Both the position numbers and the translations under genes were made by a program. From Paraburkholderia saeva (lineage in GTDB: Bacteria > Pseudomonadota > Gammaproteobacteria > Burkholderiales > Burkholderiaceae), in contig NZ_CAJQZC010000003.1 in assembly GCF_907164555.1 (NCBI RefSeq), forward strand, positions 310,001 to 374,000: a DNA stretch of 64,000 nucleotides, given 5' to 3'. Below the pieces are notes generated by a model. It had not been told where the DNA came from. It saw nothing but the letters and a program-made list of their open reading frames with translations, and searched no databases. This document shows, piece after piece, positions 37,236 through 45,327 of this stretch (position 1 is the first letter of the stretch; the number at the start of each line of letters is the position of its first letter).

Positions 37236-38458
37236 ATCAATTGCCCATTCGCCCGGCTGGCGGCTTTGGTCGCGTCGCGGTCGTGCATGACTGGCTGACC
37301 ACATACGCAGGTGCGGAGCGTGTGCTGGAGCAGATCCTGCGCATCTGGCCCGAGGCCGACCTGTTCTGCGTGGTGGACTTCCTTCCCGAAGCACAGCGTG
37401 GCGCGCTGCTCGGAAAACGTGCGACGACTTCGTTTATCCAGCATCTGCCGCGCGCCCGCAAATCGTATCGTGCGTATCTGCCGTTGATGCCGCTTGCAGT
37501 CGAGCAGTTCGATATGTCGCCGTACGATCTGGTGATTTCGTCGAGCCACGCTGTGGCGAAGGGCGTTATCACTGGGCCCGGGCAGGTCCATATCAGCTAC
37601 GTGCATTCGCCGATCCGTTACGCGTGGGATCTGCAACATCAGTACCTCGACGAAGCGAAATTGACGCGTGGCATCAAGAGCTGGTTCGCCCGTTCGATCC
37701 TGCACTACATGCGAATCTGGGATCAACGTACCGCGCATGGCGTCGACCATTTTGTTGCAAATTCGGCTTACGTGGCCCGGCGAATCCGGAAGGTCTATGG
37801 TTATGGCGCACAGGTGGTGTTTCCGCCCGTGGATATCGACCGCTTCACGCCCGGCACGGAACGCGATTCGTTTTACCTGACTGCCTCCCGGCTCGTGCCC
37901 TACAAAAAGGTCGCGTTGATTGTCGAGGCGTTTGCGGCCATGCCGGAAAGGGAGCTGGTCGTGATCGGCGATGGCCCCGACTTCGAGAAGGTCAAGGCAG
38001 TGGCAACGTCGAACGTCACGATTCTCGGCTACCAGTCTACCGAGGTCCTTATCGATTACATGCAGCGCGCAAAAGCGTTCGTATTCGCGGCGGAAGAGGA
38101 TTTCGGCATCGTCTCCGTCGAGGCACAGGCGTGCGGCACGCCTGTCATCGCGCTGGGTAAGGGCGGCGCACGCGAGACGGTCATCGACAGCGCCGACCGG
38201 GATGTCCGGACCGGCGTATTCTTTGCGCAGCAGTCCGTCGAAGAAATCGCGCGTGCGGTGCAGCGCTTCGAAGCATCGGGTCCGTTTGACCCCGCGGTCT
38301 GCCGCCGCAACGCAATGCGATTTGCGCCGGAGCGCTTTCGCGAGGAAATGCTGGCGCTCGTGCGGGATGCGGTCGTGCAGACCGGGGATACGCAGGGTGT
38401 CGTCGTGCCGTTCCGGGCGCCCGCGATGTTCGACGAAGTCCGGATGTCCGCGCGCTAG
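37217..38458 (+). CDS. Glycosyltransferase family 4 protein (GT-B)
   Basis: 413 residues from ATG 37217 (AAAGAG upstream), overlapping the previous gene by 19 bases. An alternative ATG at 37232 would overlap by the usual four bases (ATGA). Domains: VAVVHDWLTTYAGAERVLEQ at the N-terminus, then YLTASRLVPYKKVALIVEAF, ELVVIGDGPD and AFVFAAEEDFGIVSVEAQAC with E-D-FG-I in the donor site. This is the WbaZ/WcaI-like type that often adds mannose (inference). It is followed directly by the polymerase gene. Confidence 0.88.
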   Translation: MAGTSMNQLPIRPAGGFGRVAVVHDWLTTYAGAERVLEQILRIWPEADLFCVVDFLPEAQRGALLGKRATTSFIQHLPRARKSYRAYLPLMPLAVEQFDMSPYDLVISSSHAVAKGVITGPGQVHISYVHSPIRYAWDLQHQYLDEAKLTRGIKSWFARSILHYMRIWDQRTAHGVDHFVANSAYVARRIRKVYGYGAQVVFPPVDIDRFTPGTERDSFYLTASRLVPYKKVALIVEAFAAMPERELVVIGDGPDFEKVKAVATSNVTILGYQSTEVLIDYMQRAKAFVFAAEEDFGIVSVEAQACGTPVIALGKGGARETVIDSADRDVRTGVFFAQQSVEEIARAVQRFEASGPFDPAVCRRNAMRFAPERFREEMLALVRDAVVQTGDTQGVVVPFRAPAMFDEVRMSAR

Positions 38459-38477
38459 CGTGAAAAGGAGAGATGCC

Positions 38478-39776
38478 GTGCAGAAGAGTCACGCATCGAT
38501 GAAGCTGCAACGCTGGCCCGCGCGGCCCGCTTTGCTTCAGCCTCGCGTCATGGCGGGCTACTGGTGGGAAGATCCGGCGAAGCTGTTGCTCTTCTTCGTG
38601 GTTCCACTTTACGCGCTGATTTCGATGGATCTGCTTGGCGACCAGAAAGCGATTGCGCGCGTCTTTTACGACAGCTTTTACGCCTTTGCTGGTGGACTGT
38701 TTCTGGTGACCATCATGGCGGTCGCGTATGTGACACATTCGTCGGCGCCAGCGGTTCAGCGCGAACCTGTCGAAATACCGCGACGCGTGCTCGATGTTGT
38801 CTTTGTGATGGCGTTTGGCGGCTATCTGATCATGATGGGCGGCGTGATCGCGCATCCTGCGATCATCGTGTCGTTCTTTAACGGCGGCGCGAATGCATAC
38901 GACCTGCTGGAACTCAAAGGACGCGTAGCGGGCCTGAGCACGCTGACACAGGCGACTGTCGCTTACGTTCCTCTTTATTTCTATGTGTTTCGCCAGCCTG
39001 AGCGGGGAATCAACCGCTACAAGCTTTACATGCTACTGCTCGGTGCGCTGACGCTGCTCAGAAGCTTCATCTTTGCCGAGCGGCTTGCGTTGATCGAAGT
39101 CGCGTTGCCGTTCGTACTGATGTATGTGAAATTTCGCACGGGCACGCGCCGCTCGAAGCTGCTGGCATTGGGGCCGTTTGCTGCCATCGTGCCAATGGTC
39201 GGCTTCTTTATTGCCAACGAGTACAACCGTTCGTGGGAAACGTACTACGTCAACATCTACGACAACATCTTCGATTTCGCCATCGAACGTCTCGCGATGT
39301 ATTACTCCACGGCGCTCAACAACGGGGCGGGCATTCTCAGCATTCTGGGTTGGGGAACAGGCAGCCCGACGTTCACGTTCGACTGGCTGATCCGGTTTCC
39401 GGTCATCGGCGAGTTCTTTCAGCCGTTAATGGATTCGACGTCGGGCTATGAGTCGTTTCTCAACAACTACGGCGATCCTGAATTCAACAATCCTTCGGGC
39501 ATCTTCGTTCACTTCTATGAGTGGGGCTGGTTTGCGCTCTTTATCGCGGCCTTCATGGGGTGGGTGTTTGGCAAGAGCTACGCAGGCTGGCGCTCGGCGA
39601 ATGGCTTCTGGTGCTGCGCGCACGCGGTGCTGCTGGTCTCCCTGCTCGAAATCCTGCGCATCCCCAATCTGTTCAGCGGCAGAAACTTCGTGCCGCTTGC
39701 GCTGCTTTTCATTGTGTTCCGGTTTTTTCGCAAACCGCCGGATCATTCCGCTTACGCTGTTCGACGCGTCACCTGA
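38478..39776 (+). CDS. Wzy-like polysaccharide repeat-unit polymerase
   Basis: 432 residues from GTG 38478 with AAAGGAG upstream; an out-of-frame ATG at 38473 lies between them. About ten hydrophobic segments are seen (LLLFFVVPLYALISMDLL, FAGGLFLVTIMAVAY, VVFVMAFGGYLIMMGGVI and others) with a long loop containing LGWGTGSPTFTFDWL and NNYGDPEFNNPSGIFVHFYE before the last helices. This topology matches O-antigen/EPS polymerases, which vary greatly in sequence. The assignment rests on topology and on its place in a Wzx/Wzy-type cluster. Frames further upstream overlap the previous gene and are not used. Confidence 0.78.
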   Translation: MQKSHASMKLQRWPARPALLQPRVMAGYWWEDPAKLLLFFVVPLYALISMDLLGDQKAIARVFYDSFYAFAGGLFLVTIMAVAYVTHSSAPAVQREPVEIPRRVLDVVFVMAFGGYLIMMGGVIAHPAIIVSFFNGGANAYDLLELKGRVAGLSTLTQATVAYVPLYFYVFRQPERGINRYKLYMLLLGALTLLRSFIFAERLALIEVALPFVLMYVKFRTGTRRSKLLALGPFAAIVPMVGFFIANEYNRSWETYYVNIYDNIFDFAIERLAMYYSTALNNGAGILSILGWGTGSPTFTFDWLIRFPVIGEFFQPLMDSTSGYESFLNNYGDPEFNNPSGIFVHFYEWGWFALFIAAFMGWVFGKSYAGWRSANGFWCCAHAVLLVSLLEILRIPNLFSGRNFVPLALLFIVFRFFRKPPDHSAYAVRRVT

Positions 39777-39861
39777 TGCGGACACGGGTTGGCTTCGCGG
39801 TGCGGACGGCTCTACGCGTAACGTGTGTGGGCCAACCGGATGCTTGCAAGAGAGGTTCAGC

Positions 39862-41190
39862 ATGATCAAGTCATCGTTAGGCGTGGTTGTATCGTGTGCG
39901 GCGCTGCTGTCGGCATTCGCTCCGCAAGCGTCCGCGGAAAAACAGAACGTCCCGACTTCCACGCTTTCGGGCGTCAAACAGGCGAAGCTTGCCGGTGGAT
40001 ATAAACGGATAGCAGGCGTTGTCGATGTCGTCGCGTTTCCCGCTGCTGATGGCCGCGATCAGGCCGACGCACTGCAGGCTGCGCTCGACACGTTGCAGCA
40101 GGGACAGCGCCTTGTCTTGACGCCGGGTACGTATGTGGTGGGTCATTCACTGGAAGTGCGAAACCGGTCGGTGATCGTCTCGGGCTATGGCGCGACGTTT
40201 GTCGCGACGAATGCCAACGACCAGTCGATCGTGATGACCGGCCGCAATTCGACCGTAGCGGGACTCACGTTGCTTGGCACAGGAGATGCCCGGCTTGAGA
40301 CGGTTACTTCCACCAAGGTCGCCGTAAGCGGTGCCGGCATCCAGGTGCTCGACGTGACAATTCAGGGCGGCGCCAGTGTGGGCATCTTCGTTTCGGGCGG
40401 CACGAGTGTTGCCATCGCCGGCAACAAGGTGCTGTCGACGCTCGCCGACGGCATTCATATCACTGGCGGCTCAAGCAATGTTCTCGTGAAGGACAACACC
40501 GTCACGGGCACGGGCGACGACATGCTTGCCGTCGTCAGCTATCAGAAAGACGGTGCGCTTAACCGCAACGTGCTGCTAACGGGCAATACGCTGTCGGGCA
40601 ATCCGTGGGGCAGAGGGATGTCGGTCGTCGGCGGCGCGGACGTGACGATGACGGGTAACACGGTGCAAGGTGTGCAGAAGGCCGCGGGCATTCTCATCGC
40701 TCAGGAAGACGGGTACCGCACATACGGCGTCAGTAATGTGTTGATCATGAGTAATGTGATTACGGATATCGAGAATTCACCGAACCCGGGTAACGACCTG
40801 CCGCCCGCACAACATGCCGCGATCGACATGAATACCGGTTCCGGTCTGGTGAATCTGGTGTCGGTAACCGGCAACCAGATTGCCCGTGCGAATTTCGGCG
40901 GAGTGCGCGCGCTTGGCAATGTCTGCCAGTACCGTGTTTCCGGCAATGCATTCTCGGCGATTGCCGGCGCACCCGTTTCGTTGCAGTCGCGCGGCTGTTC
41001 ACCGAGCCAGATTATCTGCGGCGCGAATACGCTCGATGGGAGCACGCTCGCGCCACCCGTAGGGTGTTCCGCGACGGGCACGCTTTCGGTTACCGGCGCT
41101 GATGCGAGCCGTTTGCCGCAGATCCGCACCGCGTTGCGTCAGACGCAGCAGACGTCGCTCGACAGGAAGCGCGCGGTGAATCGAAGCTGA
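39862..41190 (+). CDS. Secreted right-handed parallel beta-helix protein of the EPS cluster
   Basis: 442 residues with a Sec signal peptide (MIKSSLGVVVSCAALLSAFA, cleavage after APQASA). Repeated PbH1-like turns follow (SVIVSGYGATFVATNAN, STVAGLTLLGTG, VSVAIAGN-like, SNVLVKDNTVTGTGDD, DVTMTGNTVQGVQK), giving a pectate-lyase-like solenoid from about 80 to 370. Cysteines in the C-terminal region may form disulfides. Such proteins in EPS loci are lyases, epimerases or polymer-guiding scaffolds; the active site is not identifiable. AGAGAGG precedes the ATG. Confidence 0.8.
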   Translation: MIKSSLGVVVSCAALLSAFAPQASAEKQNVPTSTLSGVKQAKLAGGYKRIAGVVDVVAFPAADGRDQADALQAALDTLQQGQRLVLTPGTYVVGHSLEVRNRSVIVSGYGATFVATNANDQSIVMTGRNSTVAGLTLLGTGDARLETVTSTKVAVSGAGIQVLDVTIQGGASVGIFVSGGTSVAIAGNKVLSTLADGIHITGGSSNVLVKDNTVTGTGDDMLAVVSYQKDGALNRNVLLTGNTLSGNPWGRGMSVVGGADVTMTGNTVQGVQKAAGILIAQEDGYRTYGVSNVLIMSNVITDIENSPNPGNDLPPAQHAAIDMNTGSGLVNLVSVTGNQIARANFGGVRALGNVCQYRVSGNAFSAIAGAPVSLQSRGCSPSQIICGANTLDGSTLAPPVGCSATGTLSVTGADASRLPQIRTALRQTQQTSLDRKRAVNRS

Positions 41191-41267
41191 GGGGGGCCGT
41201 TGCAAGATGCAGTGCGCGTGGGCGTGCGTGCGTTGCGGTACTTCAAGACGCCGCGGGGAGGCATACC

Positions 41268-41513
41268 ATGAATGAGCAACGCTACATTGATCTGCCGGTG
41301 TATGAACGTGCGGCGTTCGAACTCGTCTGCGCGCGACGCGGCTTCGCGCCAACGCACTTCGAAATCACGGGCACGCTGCAGATGACCGATGGGACGAGCG
41401 ACCGTCTCGTGACCGTGCGCCGTGGGCGATGGGCTCAGTCATACCGCGCCGATGCCGCCACGTTCTGGGTTCGCGACTTCGAAACGGACCTCACCTGCAA
41501 CTTCTTCAAGTGA
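41268..41513 (+). CDS. Hypothetical protein, 81 aa, in EPS cluster
   Basis: A small soluble protein (MNEQRYIDLPVYERAAFELV...) with a strong GGAGG before its ATG and codon use like its neighbours. No signal, membrane segment or family is recognised. The pattern TGTLQMTDGTSDRLVTVRRG suggests a small beta-rich fold. It sits between the beta-helix protein and the flippase in the same direction, so it is probably expressed with the cluster. Confidence 0.6.
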   Translation: MNEQRYIDLPVYERAAFELVCARRGFAPTHFEITGTLQMTDGTSDRLVTVRRGRWAQSYRADAATFWVRDFETDLTCNFFK

Positions 41514-41573
41514 AACGGAGAACTGGCTTAAGGCCGGATTCGCAGACTCCGCATTGAACGTCTTCACGCGCCC

Positions 41574-42824
41574 ATGACGACATCGATCAGAAAGACCATG
41601 CTTTACCTGCTGGTGATACAGGGCGGCAACTATCTGTTTCCGCTGCTTTTGCTGCCGTATCTCGGGCGGGTGCTGGGTGTCACGGAGTTCGGCGTGCTCG
41701 CGTACTGTCAGGCGATCGTGCAATACCTGATCCTGCTGACCGACTACGGCCACAACCTCACGGCGACGCGACTCGTATCCGTGCAACGCAATGATCCGGC
41801 CGCACTCAGCGCGGTATACAGCGCGACGATGGCGGCAAAACTCGCGCTGACGTTTGTGTCGTTTGTGTTGTTGCTGGGTGGCGTGCTGTTCGTACCGGGG
41901 TTGTCCGCGCACTGGCCGATACTGGTCGCCGCGTTTGTGGGTGTCGTCGCTAACGCGGTCACGCCGGTGTGGCTCTTTCAGGGCCTCGAGCAGATGAAGT
42001 CTCTTGTGTTGCCTACATTCGTATCGAAGATCGCGAGTTTCCTGTGCGTGGTGCTGCTCGTGAAAGGTCAGGGCGATGCTGCGCTCGCGGCGCTTGGCAT
42101 CAGTCTTGGCAACGTGATTCTTGCTGTCGCCGCGCTCTGGATGATTCATCGCAGGCGGCGCGTCTCACTGATTGCCACGTCATGGGCGGGGATGCGGGCT
42201 TCGCTGGGCGAAGGTTTTCCGGTGTTTCTCTCGCTTGTACTGGTGAGCTTCTACGTGAACTTCAATTCGATCTTGCTGAACTACTTTCACGGACCGACGG
42301 TGGTCGGGCAGTTTGCAATGGCGGACAAGATCCGCGTCGCGGCGCAGGCGCTGTTCATGGTGATCGGTCAGGCGTTCTATCCCCGGATCAGTCACTGCAA
42401 CGCGACCGATCCGGCCGCTGCGCAGGACCTGATGCGTACTGCCATGCTGGCGATATTTGGCTGCGCGTTGGGGCTCTTTGCGGCGATCCAGCTGCTGGCC
42501 GGCTGGGGCGTGGAATTGTGGCTCGGGGAGCAGTTTCACGCATCCATCTTTCTGCTAAGACTCGAAGCGGTGTTGCTGCCCGTGATCAGCGTTGCGTTTG
42601 TGTTCGGCAATCTGGGCCTGCTCGCATTGGGCCGTGTACAGGTGCTGAAGAACGTCTACGCAGGTGTCACGGTTCTGCATCTGCTGTACGTCGTGCCGCT
42701 CACACGCTATCTGGGCGCCGAAGGCACGATCATATCCGTGATCCTGACGGAGTCGTTTGGAGCGGCAGCGTTTGCGCTGCTGTATTTCAGGGAGGTGCGC
42801 CCGCCGGCGCACGCACGGGCCTGA
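41574..42824 (+). CDS. Wzx-type polysaccharide flippase
   Basis: 416 residues with about twelve hydrophobic segments and the MATE/MOP-type N-terminal pattern LVIQGGNYLFPLLLLPYLGR VL (split here), then LGVTEFGVLAYCQAIVQY. Charged residues within membrane segments (VWLFQGLEQMKSLV; QFAMADKIRVAAQALFMVIG) are typical of Wzx. It moves the lipid-linked repeat unit to the periplasmic face for the polymerase encoded upstream. The Shine-Dalgarno is weak. Confidence 0.9.
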   Translation: MTTSIRKTMLYLLVIQGGNYLFPLLLLPYLGRVLGVTEFGVLAYCQAIVQYLILLTDYGHNLTATRLVSVQRNDPAALSAVYSATMAAKLALTFVSFVLLLGGVLFVPGLSAHWPILVAAFVGVVANAVTPVWLFQGLEQMKSLVLPTFVSKIASFLCVVLLVKGQGDAALAALGISLGNVILAVAALWMIHRRRRVSLIATSWAGMRASLGEGFPVFLSLVLVSFYVNFNSILLNYFHGPTVVGQFAMADKIRVAAQALFMVIGQAFYPRISHCNATDPAAAQDLMRTAMLAIFGCALGLFAAIQLLAGWGVELWLGEQFHASIFLLRLEAVLLPVISVAFVFGNLGLLALGRVQVLKNVYAGVTVLHLLYVVPLTRYLGAEGTIISVILTESFGAAAFALLYFREVRPPAHARA

Positions 42825-42893
42825 GGCAACTTGAGCCGACCTAAGGCAACGGTACCGCGCGGCGACCCTATACCGCGCGTCGGGGAGAAACGC

Positions 42894-43955
42894 ATGATAC
42901 TGGTGACAGGCGGCGCGGGCTTTATCGGTGCGAACTTCGTGATGGACTGGCTGGATGGTGTGGACGAAGCCGTCGTCAACGTCGACAAGCTGACCTATGC
43001 GGGCAATCTCGGCACACTCAGATCGCTGCACGGCGACCTGAGTCATATATTCGTGCGTGCGGATATCTGCGACAGCAATACGATGGACGTACTGCTTGAA
43101 GACTATCAGCCACGCGCAATCCTGCACTTTGCTGCGGAGAGCCATGTCGACCGTTCGATTCACGGTCCTCGTGACTTCATGCAGACGAACATGATGGGCA
43201 CGTTCGCGCTGCTCGATGTGGCGCGGCGCTACTGGAGCGGCTTGCCCGGCGCGGAGAAAGACGCGTTCCGCTTCCTGCATGTCTCGACAGACGAAGTGTT
43301 TGGCTCGCTCTCCGAAACGGACCCGCCGTTCCGCGAAGACACCCTCTACGCGCCCAACAGTCCCTATTCCGCATCCAAGGCGAGTGCAGATCATCTGGTG
43401 CGTGCATGGAACCATACTTACGGGTTGCCGACGCTCACCACACACTGCTCGAACAACTACGGGCCTTACCAGTTTCCAGAGAAGCTGATTCCGCTGATGA
43501 TTACGCGCGCACTCGAAGGCAAGCCGCTGCCGTTATACGGCGACGGTCAGAACGTGCGGGACTGGCTCTATGTGGGAGACCACTGCGCTGCCATTCGCGC
43601 AGTACTGGCGAAAGGGCGGGCGGGGGAAACGTACAACGTCGGCGGATGGAACGAGGTGACGAATATTCAGGTCGTGCACGTGTTGTGCGATTTGCTGGAC
43701 GAACTCCGGCCTAAAGCCTCAGGTTCGTATCGCGACCAGATCACATGGGTGGCAGACCGTCCCGGTCATGATCGCCGCTATGCGATCGATGCCAGCAAGA
43801 TCAATCGCGAGCTGGACTGGAAACCGGCCGAGACGTTCGAAAGCGGTCTCGCCAAAACGGTGCGCTGGTATCTCTCGCATGAGCAATGGGTAGCTGACGT
43901 GATTTCGGGCGACTACCGCAAGTGGGTCGAAACCAATTACGCGCGGCGCGCGTGA
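42894..43955 (+). CDS. rmlB: dTDP-glucose 4,6-dehydratase
   Basis: 353 residues from ATG 42894 (GGGGAGAAA upstream); the frame upstream to 42831 is non-coding. The SDR Rossmann motif GGAGFIG is at 6-12, the active-site triad STDEVFG at 131-137 (T132, D133, E134) and YSASK at 158-162, with CSNNYGPYQFPEKLIPLMI and DWLYVGDHC typical of RmlB. It forms dTDP-4-dehydro-6-deoxyglucose for dTDP-L-rhamnose. RmlA is missing from the cluster. Confidence 0.96.
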   Translation: MILVTGGAGFIGANFVMDWLDGVDEAVVNVDKLTYAGNLGTLRSLHGDLSHIFVRADICDSNTMDVLLEDYQPRAILHFAAESHVDRSIHGPRDFMQTNMMGTFALLDVARRYWSGLPGAEKDAFRFLHVSTDEVFGSLSETDPPFREDTLYAPNSPYSASKASADHLVRAWNHTYGLPTLTTHCSNNYGPYQFPEKLIPLMITRALEGKPLPLYGDGQNVRDWLYVGDHCAAIRAVLAKGRAGETYNVGGWNEVTNIQVVHVLCDLLDELRPKASGSYRDQITWVADRPGHDRRYAIDASKINRELDWKPAETFESGLAKTVRWYLSHEQWVADVISGDYRKWVETNYARRA

Positions 43956-44000
43956 ACGCGCGTCCCGCTGCCTTCCAATCTTTCTGATGGAGATACCGGT

Positions 44001-44552
44001 ATGGCTATCCAGGTGATCCCGACCGCGCTAAGCGAGGTCAAGATAATCGAGCCGACGGTATTTGGCGATGCGCGCGGCTTTTTCTTCGAGAGCTTTAACG
44101 CTGGCGAGTTTGCCGAGAATGTCGCGAGCGGTGTCGAGTTTGTGCAGGACAACCACTCGCGCTCCGCACGCGGTGTGTTGCGCGGTCTGCATTACCAGAT
44201 CCAGCATCCGCAGGGCAAGCTGGTGCGCGTCGTGACAGGCGAGGTGTTCGACGTCGCGGTGGATGTGCGCCTCAGTTCGCCCAGCTTCGGCAAATGGACG
44301 GGTGTGCACCTGAGCGCGGAGAACCGTCGGCAGATGTGGGTTCCGCCGGGCTTCGCGCATGGCTTCGTCGTGCTCTCGGAAGCGGCGGAGTTCGTCTACA
44401 AGACAACCGATTTCTGGTTCCCCGAGCATGAACGTAGCCTGTTATGGTGCGATCCGGAAATCGCTATCGACTGGCCAATCGAATTCGAACCTGTGCTCGC
44501 GGCTAAAGATGCGGCAGGCAAGCTGCTTTACGAGGCGGAATATTTCGCCTGA
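44001..44552 (+). CDS. rmlC: dTDP-4-dehydrorhamnose 3,5-epimerase
   Basis: A 183-residue cupin-type epimerase with the usual length. Key motifs are FFESFN, QDNHSRSARGVLRGLHYQ (catalytic H64), DVAVDVR, WVPPGFAHGF and YKTTDFW. It converts the RmlB product to dTDP-4-dehydro-L-rhamnose. RmlD, the final reductase, is not found in the window. Last gene of the exopolysaccharide cluster, 45 bases after rmlB. Confidence 0.96.
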   Translation: MAIQVIPTALSEVKIIEPTVFGDARGFFFESFNAGEFAENVASGVEFVQDNHSRSARGVLRGLHYQIQHPQGKLVRVVTGEVFDVAVDVRLSSPSFGKWTGVHLSAENRRQMWVPPGFAHGFVVLSEAAEFVYKTTDFWFPEHERSLLWCDPEIAIDWPIEFEPVLAAKDAAGKLLYEAEYFA

Positions 44553-44583
44553 GTTCGCCCGAACTACGCCTCGGCGCCAGCGC

Positions 44584-44814
44584 TCACGGTTCGTCGCGCG
44601 GATGCAGCTTGCGCAGCGGTTCAAGCAGCGACGAAAGCCCGTTGTGATCGATCTCCTGCATGAGGGCGAGCAACTGCCCAATCTCGCCCGGCGGAAAACC
44701 CTTGTTCGCATACCAGTTGAGATACGGACCCGGCAGGTCCGCGATCAGCCGTCCCTTGTATTTGCCGTAAGGCATTGCTCGCGTGACGAGGAGTTCCAGG
44801 TGTTCAGGTTTCAT
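44584..44814 (-). CDS. DUF3820 family protein, 76 aa
   Basis: A small conserved protein with the DUF3820 core MPYGKYKGRLIADLPGPYLN followed by WYANKGFPPGEIGQLL. The motif resembles a short exonuclease-associated module; function not established. It is convergent with rmlC, 31 bases after its stop, and is not part of the exopolysaccharide unit. The ATG is at 44814. Confidence 0.88.
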   Translation of the reverse strand: MKPEHLELLVTRAMPYGKYKGRLIADLPGPYLNWYANKGFPPGEIGQLLALMQEIDHNGLSSLLEPLRKLHPRDEP

Positions 44815-45327
44815 TGTCGTGTCGGTCCCTGACGGGCGCTAGCGCTAATGTGGCCGCGAAGGCGGCGTTGTCAAAGCCCGCGGCGACGTGCCCGCACAAT
44901 ACCCCAATACCGCGCGCATGACGCGCCTTCTCAATGCAGCGGCATTCAGTTTGCCGCGCTCTCCCGTACCGTCGGTTGTGCCTTGGGTGATCGCGGGCAC
45001 GTCGCCTGCGTCCTCGTTGCGCTTCGTGACGCGCGGCGCGTCGGGCATGCCCGGGTCCCTGACGATCATGCCGTGAAGTGCATCGGCGACACGCGGGTTG
45101 CCGTCGCCACGCAGCAGGCTGCGCTCGCCGAAACCGGTCAGACGCGCTAGCGGGGCGGTGCAGGACAACACCCACGGGCGTGGTTTTAAATACACAAAAT
45201 TGCAATAAGGCAAATTTGTGCAACACTAGCACTTATGAGCGCTGCCCCCGACGCAAGCTGGTGCGGCAGGCGCGGCTCATGACTGGATCTGTTCTCGCGT
45301 CGCATTGCCTGAGTATCGTACTGCCTT
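44815..45327. other. Intergenic region upstream of Na/Pi cotransporter gene
   Basis: 513 bases between two divergent genes. An open frame on the minus strand (44845-45213, TTG start) has plausible third-position G+C in its middle but matches no family I know and has no Shine-Dalgarno; it could be a decayed gene. The right side (45181-45230) is A+T-rich and carries the inverted repeat listed separately. Confidence 0.5.
45191..45223. promoter_or_regulatory. Operator-like inverted repeat upstream of Na/Pi gene
   Basis: TACACAAAATTGCA at 45191-45204 faces GCAAATTTGTGCAA at 45210-45223, an inverted pair with one mismatch over 11 bases (CACAAAATTGC/GCAAATTTGTG) and a six-base spacer. The same sequence recurs at 47932-47946 upstream of the glycerophosphodiesterase operon. 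Confidence 0.55.

Noticed and set aside
44845..45213. 122-codon minus-strand frame upstream of the DUF3820 gene
   Set aside because: Plausible codon use in the middle, but TTG start, no ribosome site and no family. Could be a decayed gene; not called.
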